This document shows, one piece after another, positions 54,336 through 64,000 of a DNA stretch of 64,000 nucleotides; the stretch's first letter is position 1, and the number at the start of each line of letters is the position of its first letter. The notes beneath the pieces are model-generated. The model made no database searches. It saw only the letters and a list, made by a program, of their open reading frames with translations, and was not told the origin of the DNA. The DNA is from Rhizomys pruinosus (Eukaryota > Chordata > Mammalia > Rodentia > Spalacidae), in contig VZQC01012261.1 in the NCBI GenBank assembly GCA_009823505.1, forward strand, positions 2,495,338-2,559,337, written 5' to 3'. A program made the position numbers and the translations under genes.

Positions 54336-54880
54336 GGTTTCCCCAAATTTTATGTTCCAACATGGTAATAGTTGTATGACTTTTTTATAGTAACAGTAAA
54401 GTCATAACTCATAACACATTTCAAATACACTAGTGGGTACATTAGTTAGTTGGGATATAGCAAAATATAGGGGTAATCTCTGCTCTAGGCCTCAGATGTG
54501 ATCTGATGACATTCTTAACTTTCGGCTGATCAAAGACTGGGGTCTGTGTATACATTCTGACTTACCTAATAGTCACAAGGATGTCAGGTGACACACAGGG
54601 ATAGGCAATGATGGCTATTTAAAGGTCTAAGATAGCTCAAGTTAATTTGGCTTTGGGCCTACAAATTCTAACTTCTCTATCACCTTCAAAGTTCTAATCA
54701 GTTAATCAGCCTTTGTAGAATGTTCAGTGTAGGCATGGCTTTGTGGGGGGGAATCCAGTTATCAACTGCGTAGCTTTATTTATAGATATTGTTTTCTATT
54801 CTGTGGGTGTGTCTGCTTTGTGCTAGTACCATGTCGTTTTTATTTCTTTATCTCTAGCGTATACATTAAAATCAAGTACT

Positions 54881-55103
54881 GGGGCTGGAGAGATGGCTCA
54901 GCAGTTAAGAGTGCCGACTGCTCTTGCAGAGGACCTGAGTTTGATTCCCAGCACCCGCATGGTGACTAAGAACCGTCTTTAACTCCAGTTCCAGGGGAAT
55001 CCGATACCCTCTTCTGACCTCTACAGCATTGCACAACATGGGTACACAAACCTACATGCAGACAGAACATTCGTACACAATAAATAAATAAAATTAAGAA
55101 AAA
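54881..55103 (+). mobile_element. B2-type SINE with 14-bp target-site duplication
   Basis: Full copy flanked by TAAAATCAAGTACT (54867-54880, 55104-55117). Confidence 0.96.
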
Positions 55104-55493
55104 TAAAATCAAGTACTGTAATGCCTTGAGCATTTTTTTTATTTTTTGCTCAGAATTCTTTTGTAACAGTTCTTCTGTGCTTCCCAGGGGATTTTAGAAT
55201 TGGTTTTCTAGTATGTGAAGAATGTTATTAAAATTTTGATGAGGATAGCAGTAAATTGTAGACTGCTTTGGTAACTCGGTTATTTGAACTATATTTATTC
55301 TACTGGTCCCTTAACATTGGGGGTTTATTCATCTTTTAGTGTTTTCTTCAATTTTTTCCCTACTGTATTCTGTCATTTTAATTTTAGAGTATACTTGCTT
55401 AGGCTTCCTTCTGGGTATTTATGTAGGTTACTAGGAATGAGATTGTTTTTTTCAGCATTTGTTGTTGGTATATGGAAAAGCTTTTGAAGGCTT

Positions 55494-55618
55494 CTTTTCT
55501 TCTTCTTCTTCTTCTTCTTCTTCTTCTTCTTCTTCTTCTTCTTTTCTTTTCTTTTCTTTTCTTTTCTTTTCTTCTCCTTCTTTTCTTTTCTTCTCCTTCT
55601 CCTCCTTCTTCCTCTTCT
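55494..55618. repeat. Polypyrimidine (TTC)n/(TTTTC)n tract
   Basis: About 125 bp of pure C/T on the plus strand, mixing TTC and TTTTC units. Confidence 0.97.
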
Positions 55619-55716
55619 AACAGGGTCTTGTGTAACACACACTGACATCCAACTTCTGACCCTCCTGATTCAGCTACCTGAGGACTGGTAGTGTTAGCAT
55701 GCATGCCCCCATTACA
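55619..55716 (-). mobile_element. Degenerate B1-like fragment
   Basis: ACAGGGTCTTGTGTAACACA through a GCATGCATGCCCCCAT end. Confidence 0.45.
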
Positions 55717-55724
55717 GAGTGCAA

Positions 55725-58615
55725 AGGTTTATTGTTTGGGGCAGAATGTAACTATATCAGTCCATTCTTTGATTCAGTCCTTATATTGTTGTGGTTCCCT
55801 CTCAATTTTATTGCTCCAAAATATGCCTATATAAATGTCATATAGGTACCAAAATTATGTCCTTCAGGAGTAAACTGTATTAATTCTGATATATGTGTAG
55901 GAGTTCACATTTTTCCCTTTAATTTTATGTCACTCTAAAATATGAATATATACCTTCTGTCCATATACATTAATTACCATGTCTGAAAGTAAGTGGTAAG
56001 TTAATTCTAAGGCTCATTAAGAGATTCACATTATAACATAATGGTTGCTTTCAGATAGAAAGAAATATAATAATAACATTGCTCAGCTTGCCTTTCAACT
56101 GGGGGATTTGGTACTAGCATCCACAAATGAAGGAAACCATTCCCTGTTTGTTTTTTGGGGACTGTGTTACTTCACTTAATGAAGTAACTCGAAGCATAAT
56201 GGCTTCAAGTTCCATCCATTTACCTGCAAATTCATGATGTCATCTTTCTTTACTACTGCATAGAAATCCATTGTGTAGATGTACCACATTTTTGTTATCC
56301 ACTGTCAGTTGAGGGGCATTTGAGTTGGTTACAGCTCTTTGCTATTGTGAAGAGAGCTGCAATAAACATAGCCGTGCATGTATCTTTATGGTAGGATGAG
56401 AGTCTTGTGGGTATATACTCAGGAGTGGTATGGCTGGGTCAGGTGGTTAGGCTCATTTTTGAGTCTTTTTTTTGTTTTTTTTTTTTTTTGGTCTTTCGAG
56501 GACAGGGTCTCCCTGTAGCCCCAGCTGTCCTGGGATTTCGCTTGTAGACCCAGGCTGCTTTGAACTCAAAAGATCCACCGGCTCTCTGCCTGCTTGAGTG
56601 CTGGGAGTTAAAGCCGCCGCCACCACACCTGGCTCATTTTGAGACTTTAAGGGTTCCCCCTGCTTTCCACAGTGGTTGTATGGTTTACATTCCCACCAGC
56701 AGGGATGGCACTGTTCCCTTTCCAACAACCTCTCAACATTTAGTGTCTTTGTTTTCTTGATCTTCGCAGCCAGTCTATGCGAGTGAAAATGATATCTCGA
56801 GTGTTTTTAATTTGCAAATTTCTTCAATTTTTAACAAGTTGAAATTTTAAGGTGTTTCTCAGCATCTTTGCTTACCGCATCGGTGAAGTCGCTGTTCAGC
56901 TGTTCACTCCATCTTTGAGTGAGTCATTGGTTTTTCTTACTTTTTTGTTTTTTGAGTAGTTTGATATTTCTTGATGTTAATTGCCTGTCAGATGGATCAC
57001 TGAAGTTTTCTACCAACTCTGTGGCGTTTCCTTTTCATTTCCTTTAATGGTTTCTTTCACCTGACAGAAGCTTTTGAGGTTTGAATGAGTCCATTGTCAG
57101 CTGTTGACCTATTTCCTGCATGGCTCTTTGATTTAGAGTCTTTTCCGACTCCTATGTCTTATATATTGCTACCAACTGTTTTCTTCTATCGACTTCAGAG
57201 TTTGTGGTTTCAACAGTTGGGTCTTTGATCCACTTGGAGTGATTTTTTTACGTGGTAGGGTTTTTTTTTTTTAATTTTGTTTTTCTACATATGGTGATCC
57301 AGTTTTGCCCAGGGCCATTCTGAAGATGCATCTTCCTCCAATGAGCATTTTTGGCACCCTTATCAGTATGAGGTGCTGAAATGTTGAGCTTAAGTTTGGA
57401 TCTTCAATTTTGTTCCATTGGTCAACAGGTCTATTGTTTGTACCAGTACACAGCTGTTTTATGACTATGCCTATAGTAAGCTTGAATTCTGGTAAGGTGA
57501 TTTCCCCCTGTATTGCATTTTTTGCTGCAGGGTTGCTTTAGCTATTTGGGGTCTTTTTTCTTTCCATTATGGAAATTTAAGGCATTTTTATTTTTTTATT
57601 TATTTTTTAAGTATCCAAATATGCATAATACACTCCAGGCATAAATCAAAATTACAATTCTGAAAGAAAACTGTGGTTGATTCCAAACACTTGAGCGATT
57701 CACACTTTAACAGAAAGTTGCATGCAGGATTTTTTTTCCAAGCTGTGAGTGAAGAAAATCATGGGATTGTTAATTGGGATGCCATTGAATATGTTTATTA
57801 TTTTGGGTTGATGGGCATTTTTACTGTAATAATTGTTCAATCCATTAACATGGGAGATTTTTCATCCCACATACAAAAAGATCATCCTAATCATGATAGT
57901 TTGGATTCATACCAGAGATGCAGGGATGCGTTCAACATATGTAAATCAATAAATATCTAAAAACAATAAATGGATTGAAAGACAAAAATCCACAATCATC
58001 TCAAAATGGTGCAGAGAAAGCCTTTTGACAAGATCAGCATCCATTCATGTTTAAAGTTCTAGAGGGAAATGAGACTGAAGGGAACATTCTACACATAATC
58101 AAAGCCATATTACAACAAACCACAGCCAACATCATCTCTAAATGGAGAGAAAAATTAAAAGCATTCCCCGTTAAAGGGCAGGAACAGGTAAGGCTTATGC
58201 CCCTATCACCACTCTCTTTTCAATATCGTATGAGAGTGCTTGAACTGCTTGCTAGGGCAATAAGAAAAGAAAGGAAATCTAAAGGAGTACTAATCAGAAA
58301 AGAGGATCAACTATCCCGGTTTGCAGATGATATGATATTTACCTGAGGGATGTAAAAACTCCACCAAAAAGAAAACTCCTAGAGACAATTAAGTGTTCAG
58401 TAAAGTGCAGAATACAACTTAACCAGAAAACTCAGTAGCCTTTTCTTTACTAAATAACAAGCAACTGGAGAAAGGCAAATTCTAAGGAGACCTTACCCTC
58501 ACAATAGCCCTCAATAAATAAATAAATCAATACCTGGGAACAAACCTAACCAAAGACAATCAAAGATCTCTATAACAAAAATTTTAAACTCCTGAAGAAG
58601 GGGATTGAAGAGTTT
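55725..58615 (-). mobile_element. L1 with inverted 5' segment
   Basis: 55725-57876 is antisense L1 (3' UTR and ORF2 C-terminal half). 57877-58615 is sense L1 ORF2 with reverse-transcriptase remnants (LLARAIRKERKSKG, FADDM). The sense part ends at KKGIEE and the antisense part starts at the RINIVKM-like stretch, neighbouring positions in ORF2, so a 5' inversion is the simplest reading. Many stops; non-functional. Confidence 0.85.
56465..56636 (-). mobile_element. B1 SINE inserted in the L1
   Basis: GGACAGGGTCTCCCTGTAGC through GCCACCACACCTGGC. The L1 text CTCATTTTGAGACTTTAAGG resumes after it, with CTCATTTTTGAG just before it. Confidence 0.88.
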
Positions 58616-58879
58616 GCCTTTCTAAGGGATTTGGTGATTCTCTCTTGAAGTTTTCTATATTTCTTTGTACTCTATATTTTTGTCAGTTTAACTATAATAT
58701 GACATGGAGATATTCTTTTCCTGTAACGTCTGCTTAGGTCTCAAAATTGCTCCATACCCCCATATCATCTTAAGATTTGAGAATTTTTCTGCTATTGCTT
58801 CATTATATTGTTTATGCTTTGATCTTCACCCTTGATATTTCATCTAAGTCTATTGTAAAGTTTGGTCTCCGCTTTTTTT

Positions 58880-59093
58880 ATTATTATTTTGTTACTATAT
58901 GAGTGTAAGCTGTCCTGCAGTAGGTTGGTTGCACCATGTCTGCAATGCCTCGGAGGTCAGAAGGGTGTTGGATTCCCCTGGAACTGGGAGTTAAAGATCG
59001 GTCCTTAGCCACCCATGTGGGTGCTGGGATCGACCTGGGTCCTCTGCAAGAGTAGTCGGTGCTTCTAACTGCTGAGCCATCTCTCCAGCCCAG
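58880..59093 (-). mobile_element. B2-type SINE
   Basis: TATATGAGTGTAAGCTGTCC through GAGCCATCTCTCCAGCCC. Confidence 0.92.
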
Positions 59094-59109
59094 TCTTGTC
59101 AGTTTTTCT

Positions 59110-59318
59110 AAGATTATTTTTATAATTTTAAAATGGATATGTGTGTATTGTATGTGTTGATATACGGAATATGAACGACAGGCATGGATCCCCTTGGAGC
59201 TGGTACACGATGGTTGTTCAGCTGCACAATGTGTGGTGCTAGGAACAGGAGACCTTGGATTCTCTGTGGGAGCAGTACCAGTCTATCTTAGCTTGCTGAC
59301 CATCTCTCCAGACCCTAG
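59110..59318 (-). mobile_element. Diverged B2-type SINE
   Basis: GATCCCCTTGGAGCTGGT, GTGGTGCTAGGAACAGG and CTGACCATCTCTCCAGACCC keep antisense B2 order. Confidence 0.65.
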
Positions 59319-59394
59319 GTTGTGGTCTCTCTGTTTTTTAGGAATATTTTATGTGACATTTTGTCGTATTATACATACTTCTATCCAATTATGA

Positions 59395-59545
59395 ACCTCC
59401 ATATACCCTATAACTGCCCCCACCCACAATCATTATTCTGCACATACATGTATAATTGTTTGCATCTTTTCTTAGTCTTTTTAAAAATTTTCTTTGTGTA
59501 GAATGTTTACGTTTTGGGCAGAAGTTACTGTTTCAGCGGGTTTTT
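59395..59545 (-). mobile_element. L1 3' UTR-like fragment
   Basis: CATTATTCTGCACATACATG and TTTGGGCAGAAGTTACTGTT parallel the better-preserved copies at 15.5 and 54.0 kb. Confidence 0.5.
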
Positions 59546-59549
59546 CAAC

Positions 59550-60705
59550 TGAGGGTTTTTAAACTGAGGGTTTTCCTTTGAAGGCCTAGCACCACTTAGT
59601 TTCTGGGAGCTGGGGTTAGAGTTTACTTCTATTTTTCCCTGAGCTGCCTTTGTGTTTCTCAGTGCTTTTTAACTTAAAGTCCTTTCTTCTTTCCTGTTGC
59701 GTGATCTTCTGTTGGAAATAAGACGCTCTCTCCTCTCTCTTCACTCTCTCTCCTCTCTCATCTCTCGCTCTGATTTCTGCCTCTCCCGTCTCTTCAGACA
59801 TATCAAGCAGAGGCATCCTTAGGGACTATTATCTAACTCACTGTCAGTTTCCTGAGAGAGAAATCTAGAGAGAACAGCATTCAGGAAGCCTGGTGGTAAG
59901 AAATGAAGAGATGAAAAGCAATCCGAGGATTTCGAGGAATTAAATACCACAGAATCATAAAGAGAAGTCAAGAGGAAAGAAACCAAAGAGAAATGCACAA
60001 CTTACTTCCTGGACCAACAAGGGTGTGTGTGCCTGCAGCCAGAGACTGGGTATCTAGACAGGAAGTTGGGGTGAAAAAGAAGGTGGGAGCACCTGGGAGA
60101 AAGAACAAGTTGAGTTTCTTCCACAGCAGTTAGTGGCCTCTGCAAAAAGTAGGGCATCAGGAAAGCTCAGTGGGTGCTGGAGAAAGAATGACCGTGGAAA
60201 TGGGGTCCCAGTGCCGAAGGGATGGGAAACAATGAGCTTTCTAAAGTAGCCAATACTGGAGAGATCTGAAAGCAGGAAGAAAAGGGAGGGAAGTTCCTTT
60301 CCAGTTCACACTGGTATATCTCCAAGGCATACCACAGACTTCACAGGCACCAGCCTTGTTTTACACTCTTAGAGCAGCAGCAGTCAGCCACACTCTCCTG
60401 TAAACATGAGATTTGCTTTCTGAGTAACCATGGGCTAACCTGTTTCATAAGTCTTTATCCCAAATCCCTTTGGATTTTGTAAATCTCACCACATTCTTGT
60501 TTTCTGTCAACTTTCCAAGGACTTAATGCCCTCAAAGTTCTGAGTGACTTCATCATGGCTTTGTGACATTTTGACTTTCCAAAATATCCATAGTTAGCCT
60601 TTCGTGCCTAACTTACTTTGATATGCAGAGATTTCTCTTTTCTTTATTGGCCACACTGATGAATTAATAATTCTTGGCACCAACAGTGCTCATAGAAACA
60701 CATTT
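59550..60705. other. Upstream flank, nothing recognised
   Basis: Includes a C/T-rich stretch (59715-59790). No gene or clear repeat. Confidence 0.5.
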
Positions 60706-60711
60706 TCTTTT

Positions 60712-60938
60712 TAAAATATTTATTTATTTATTATTTTCATGTGTATGATGTTCTTGCCTGCTAGTTGTGTGCAATGGACCATGTCCGGCAAGCCTGCAGA
60801 GGCAGAATGGAGGGCTTGGATCCCCTGGGACTGGAGTCAAAGAACGGTTTCTCAGCCACCATGTGGGTGGCTGGGGATCAAACCTGGGTCCTCTGCAGAG
60901 CATCGTTGTCTTAACCGCTAGGCCATCTCTCCAGCCCA
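60712..60938 (-). mobile_element. B2-type SINE
   Basis: TATTTATTTATTATTTTCAT through GGCCATCTCTCCAGCCC. Confidence 0.93.
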
Positions 60939-60939
60939 G

Positions 60940-61550
60940 AAACACATTTTCAAGTAAACATGCATGTTTACCCAGATTGAAATGATGCTGTTATAATGGT
61001 AATAACATGCTAAAATAGCACTGGAATTAATGTGTTTACATGTTTTGAGAAGATAGGGAAAGGTCCAGAAGGATCAACAAAGGAGAAGGCAAGGGAGATG
61101 AGTAGCAGAGTCTGTCTCCCTTCTCCATCGTAGGTGTGATGAACTGGCTGTGAAGTATTCAACCCTTCATTTGTTTTCATAGAGAGTCCCAGAGCACTTC
61201 TGAGGTGTTAGGAATACCATCACTTTTGAGTTCATATATGGTACAGTCACTAAAAATGTTATTCCAACTGCATTTGTCTATTTGTGCAAAGCTATGAATT
61301 TTGTTTTAAAATTTTCATTTTCATTCCATTATTTGTGGATCCCTGAGTATAGCCAATTTTCACTGCCCTTATCATTTTCCTGTTTTCAGTCCTTCAGCTT
61401 TCCTGGAGCAAGAGAGGTTGTTTTCTGTCTTAACTTCTCAATTTCTGTGAATTATCTCACAAGCCAGTGCTTTCAGCTTTGAATCTTATTATTTTGATGC
61501 TTATCTCCACATTTGTAAGCAGTATGTATAGCTTGCAAGCTTGATTTTCC
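60940..61550. other. Upstream flank, nothing recognised
   Basis: No gene or repeat identified. Confidence 0.5.
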
Positions 61551-61554
61551 TCTG

Positions 61555-63130
61555 ACCTTTCTTTTTTTTCTCAATTTTTATTTGATTTTTTTTAACAATA
61601 AGTTAATAAGTGGTGAATGCAAGCATCCTGTCAGGTAAAAACAATTTGCAAGCAGCTATCCCACATCACGCCAGCCAAGGCCTCCCACCATCAGGTGGAA
61701 GGGCTTTATAGGTACATGTCATGTGGCCAAATAACGCCCAGCCAGTCTATATTGCTGTAGTTTCACCATTCAGCCCCAATCGCAGCCCTACATTCTACCA
61801 TGCCCATTACAGATTGTTCACTAGGCTTAGAAAAGGGGACACAGGTGGACGGAAGCAAAACAGCCCCCTATTTTCTGGAGATGTTTTTTGCTCTTTTTCG
61901 ACTTTTTTTTTTCTTGGTTTTGAAGTTTTTTTTTTTTTTTTCCAGGAATAACCTTTTACTGATGAAGCACAACAATTATATACAGCATTTAAACGTAGAT
62001 GTTATTGTTGCTAATTATTATGGGAGGTTACTTGGTATAGACACAGATGTTGGGTGTATGCTAATCCATGAACTATATTTTTCTATAAAAGATGACATGA
62101 TTTACTGTGGCTTATAACATCTCCTAACCACTAGAGATGTAAGCACGTAGTAGCATCAGCCATTGAATTATTCCCTCAAGGAGAGAGCTACTAGCCAATT
62201 ATTTTTGGGATATCACATACATATGGTTGCCACTCTGCACACAGTAGTTCCAGGCAGGTGAGGTGAGCTGACTGCTGATGGAGAGTCTTGCTTGACGCAA
62301 GGAGACCAATATTTGGCTTTATTGGTTAGTGGCCTATTGGTAACACTCTCTGGATTTCAGAGACCAATTGTACACTGCAAGTGTGGTCTCAGTACACTTT
62401 CCCATGCTTACACCAGGTCATGAACGACTTACCACCTCTCTCTTTGCAGGTATCCCATATTACAGGCCAAGAAGCCTTTACCTTTGGGGGCCAACATTCC
62501 TTGGCAGAATAATCCATTGCTGATTATCAGAGCTCTCCTATTAAATATTTTTGCTTATTGCCACAGCTTTAAAAGGTACTTAGATTATATGTTGGCTCTG
62601 AATAGAGAATAATCCTTTTCATGGTTCTTATGTCTGTTAGTCTTAAATGAAAGCAGTTATACCTGTTTTATAAGGATTACCTGTCATAACAGTTGGCTCT
62701 CTTTACAGTTAGGAATGACTTCATTACATTCTTTGTTCTATGAAAAGGAGCTAAGGGGCTGAGACGATAGTCTGTGGTTCAAGAGCACTGCTGCTCTCTG
62801 GCAGAGGACCCGGGTTTGACAACTCAGCACCCACATGGTGGCAGAACCGCTGTAAACTCAATCCAGGAGAACTCCAGTTCCAGAGAACTGAACCTCTTCA
62901 GACCCTCTTCTGACTCCGTGGGGCATTGCACGACATGGGTGCCAAACGTACATACAAGACAGTACAGTCATACACATACATAAATAAATAAAATTGCAAA
63001 AAAAAAGGAAGGGTAAAAAAAAAAGTCTCTCATATTAAAACTCTGTGGCACCTGGAAAGGTAAAGTTCGGTTAGGGACTCATTATAAACAGCTGTTACAA
63101 ATAGGATGCACAGAAGTGTTTGATGCCTAT
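61555..63130 (-). mobile_element. L1-type 3' element, uninverted reference copy
   Basis: Antisense order from a T-rich left end through ATTGCTGTAGTTTCACCATT, TGGTATAGACACAGATG, CAGAGACCAATTGTACACTG and CTGAATAGAGAATAATCC to ACTCTGTGGCACCTGGAAAG. A B2 splits it at 62755-63010. It shows the normal relative orientation of segments that are inverted in the 24-kb copy. Confidence 0.7.
62755..63010 (+). mobile_element. B2-type SINE inside the L1-type element
   Basis: GGGGCTGAGACGATAGTC head and a TAAATAAATAAAATTGC tail. Confidence 0.9.
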
Positions 63131-63134
63131 AGCA

Positions 63135-63728
63135 GTCTGAGGATTTTTTTTGCCTTTTAATGTTTCGATGGGCCAACTTCTCTGCTGGGTATGTCTTGTA
63201 CACTACTCCAATGCAAAGCTGTATCTTTTCTTTCTCAGCACATAAGTTAGTACATTCTTGACTCTGTGGGACATGCAAATCTTTTCCCATAGTTAGTTTT
63301 TGTAAGATATAATATGAATATGTGACAAAAGTTTATGATAACTGTATCCCTTTTTTATTTTAAGTTTTTATTTTTTTGACCCATGAATCTCAAAAAGTGC
63401 GATGTAGTAACATACCTATAGGCAGAAATTCAAGGCGTGTAAATTTCATGTTTTTAACGTGGGAACAAAAACTTAATTTCTTAAGTTAAATCAGCCTATA
63501 GGTAAAAGAATGTTTCAAGATATCATGTACAACACAAAAATTAAAGAGAACACTTGTATACATTATCCCTCAAAGTTGTTGTTATACAAATTTAAGTAAA
63601 CAAATGTGGACCATTATATTTCCAATTAGCTTACGATGTATTACCAATTTTTTTAAACCTTTTAACCCAATGTTGTTTAATATAGGACATTTTACTTTTA
63701 CTAAGTCCTAGAATACCTATAATTTGTA
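63135..63728. other. Upstream flank, AT-rich, nothing recognised
   Basis: No gene or clear repeat; the L1-type element may extend further into it. Confidence 0.45.
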
Positions 63729-63731
63729 GAT

Positions 63732-64000
63732 AAAGTTTGGGCTGCTGCACAGGACCGACCAGCCGGGGTTTCCCTCAGACTGTGGGAATCTGGGGTCTTG
63801 GAAAGAGAGGGCACAGGTTGGCAATATTAGACAGACATGAACACACAGAATGGTTTTGAATCTGCTGCGGTTTACTAAGAAGCCACAACTGATTTATATA
63901 GTACATGTCAGGAAAAACAGATCAAGATTAGCACATCCCCGGGAACAATAATCCCATTACTAAGGAGTTTAAGTTTTACACATTAACCAGAAGCACTAAC
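63732..64000 (-). mobile_element. Possible LTR of an endogenous retrovirus, cut by the window edge
   Basis: The minus strand has TATATAAATC (63891-63900) about 150-165 bp before a C-rich U5-like end near CCTGTGCAGCA. No primer-binding site or coding region follows. Only part of U3 is visible. Confidence 0.35.

Larger units (their letters stand above)
53590..55490 (-). mobile_element. Older antisense L1 fragment with nested insertions
   Basis: 53590-53925 (TTTGATCCATTTTGAATTGA, GATTTCCAGTTTCCCCAGCA) and 54770-55480 (GTGCTAGTACCATGTCG, GATGAGGATAGCAGTAAATTG) follow L1 ORF2 antisense order. It is interrupted by a younger L1 (53938-54335) and a B2. 54350-54720 is unassigned. Confidence 0.6.

Noticed and set aside
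55373..55704. Lys/Arg/Glu-rich minus-strand open frames
   Set aside because: Translation of the polypyrimidine simple repeat at 55494-55618.
50500..64000. 3' end of the next upstream ADH gene (Adh7 would be expected further right)
   Set aside because: No ADH exon 8 or 9 sequence was recognised in this stretch; it probably lies beyond the window.

Overview
The window is non-coding-rich mammalian nuclear DNA from a rodent, most likely a muroid of the cricetid type (vole, hamster or deer-mouse relatives). This is inferred from dense tRNA-derived B2-type SINEs, 7SL-derived B1 SINEs, B4/RSINE composites, rodent L1 copies and much older MIR, L2-like and MaLR remnants. Species cannot be fixed by eye. 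It contains one complete and one partial alcohol dehydrogenase (ADH) gene, both on the minus strand. The complete gene (start codon 50207-50209, stop 35217-35219) is a class I ADH, Adh1-like. It has nine coding exons with family-standard sizes (18, 102, 139, 88, 220, 261, 136, 139, 22+stop), all with GT-AG introns, and encodes 375 aa including Met. Catalytic zinc ligands, structural zinc cysteines and the NAD fold motifs are all present. The partial gene starts at 5947-5949 with a TATA box upstream. Only exons 1 and 2 (2266-2367) lie inside the window and the rest runs off the left edge. Its N-terminus looks like the rodent Adh6 (class V/VI) group. Class I followed downstream by Adh6-like in the same orientation fits the known mammalian cluster order.

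Layout: 1-6.04 kb is the 5' part of the Adh6-like gene, with intron 1 carrying a 5'-inverted L1. 6.04-35.05 kb is the intergenic spacer, packed with SINEs, two MaLR LTRs, a 1.5-kb L1-type insertion with a perfect 15-bp target-site duplication (24.17-25.67 kb), a nearly full-length degenerate antisense L1 (27.9-33.7 kb) and a 984-bp assembly gap (14480-15463). 35.05-50.34 kb is the Adh1-like gene; its introns hold many B1/B2 copies, an L1 insertion and a truncated U2 snRNA pseudogene. 50.34-64.0 kb is upstream flank: MIR remnants, nested L1s, a second L1 with an inverted 5' end and a possible LTR at the right edge.

The two genes would give cytosolic zinc-dependent dehydrogenases for ethanol, retinol and other alcohols. 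No bacterial-type operon, CRISPR array or evident novel protein system is present. The most unusual signals are structural: a B2-B1 chimeric SINE seen twice with the same junction, several contiguous 5'-inverted L1-type insertions, two loci with double insertions into one target, a hairpin at an L1 5' end, three back-to-back perfect stem-loops, a possible tandem splice acceptor in Adh1 exon 5, and a degenerate TATA position in the Adh1-like promoter.
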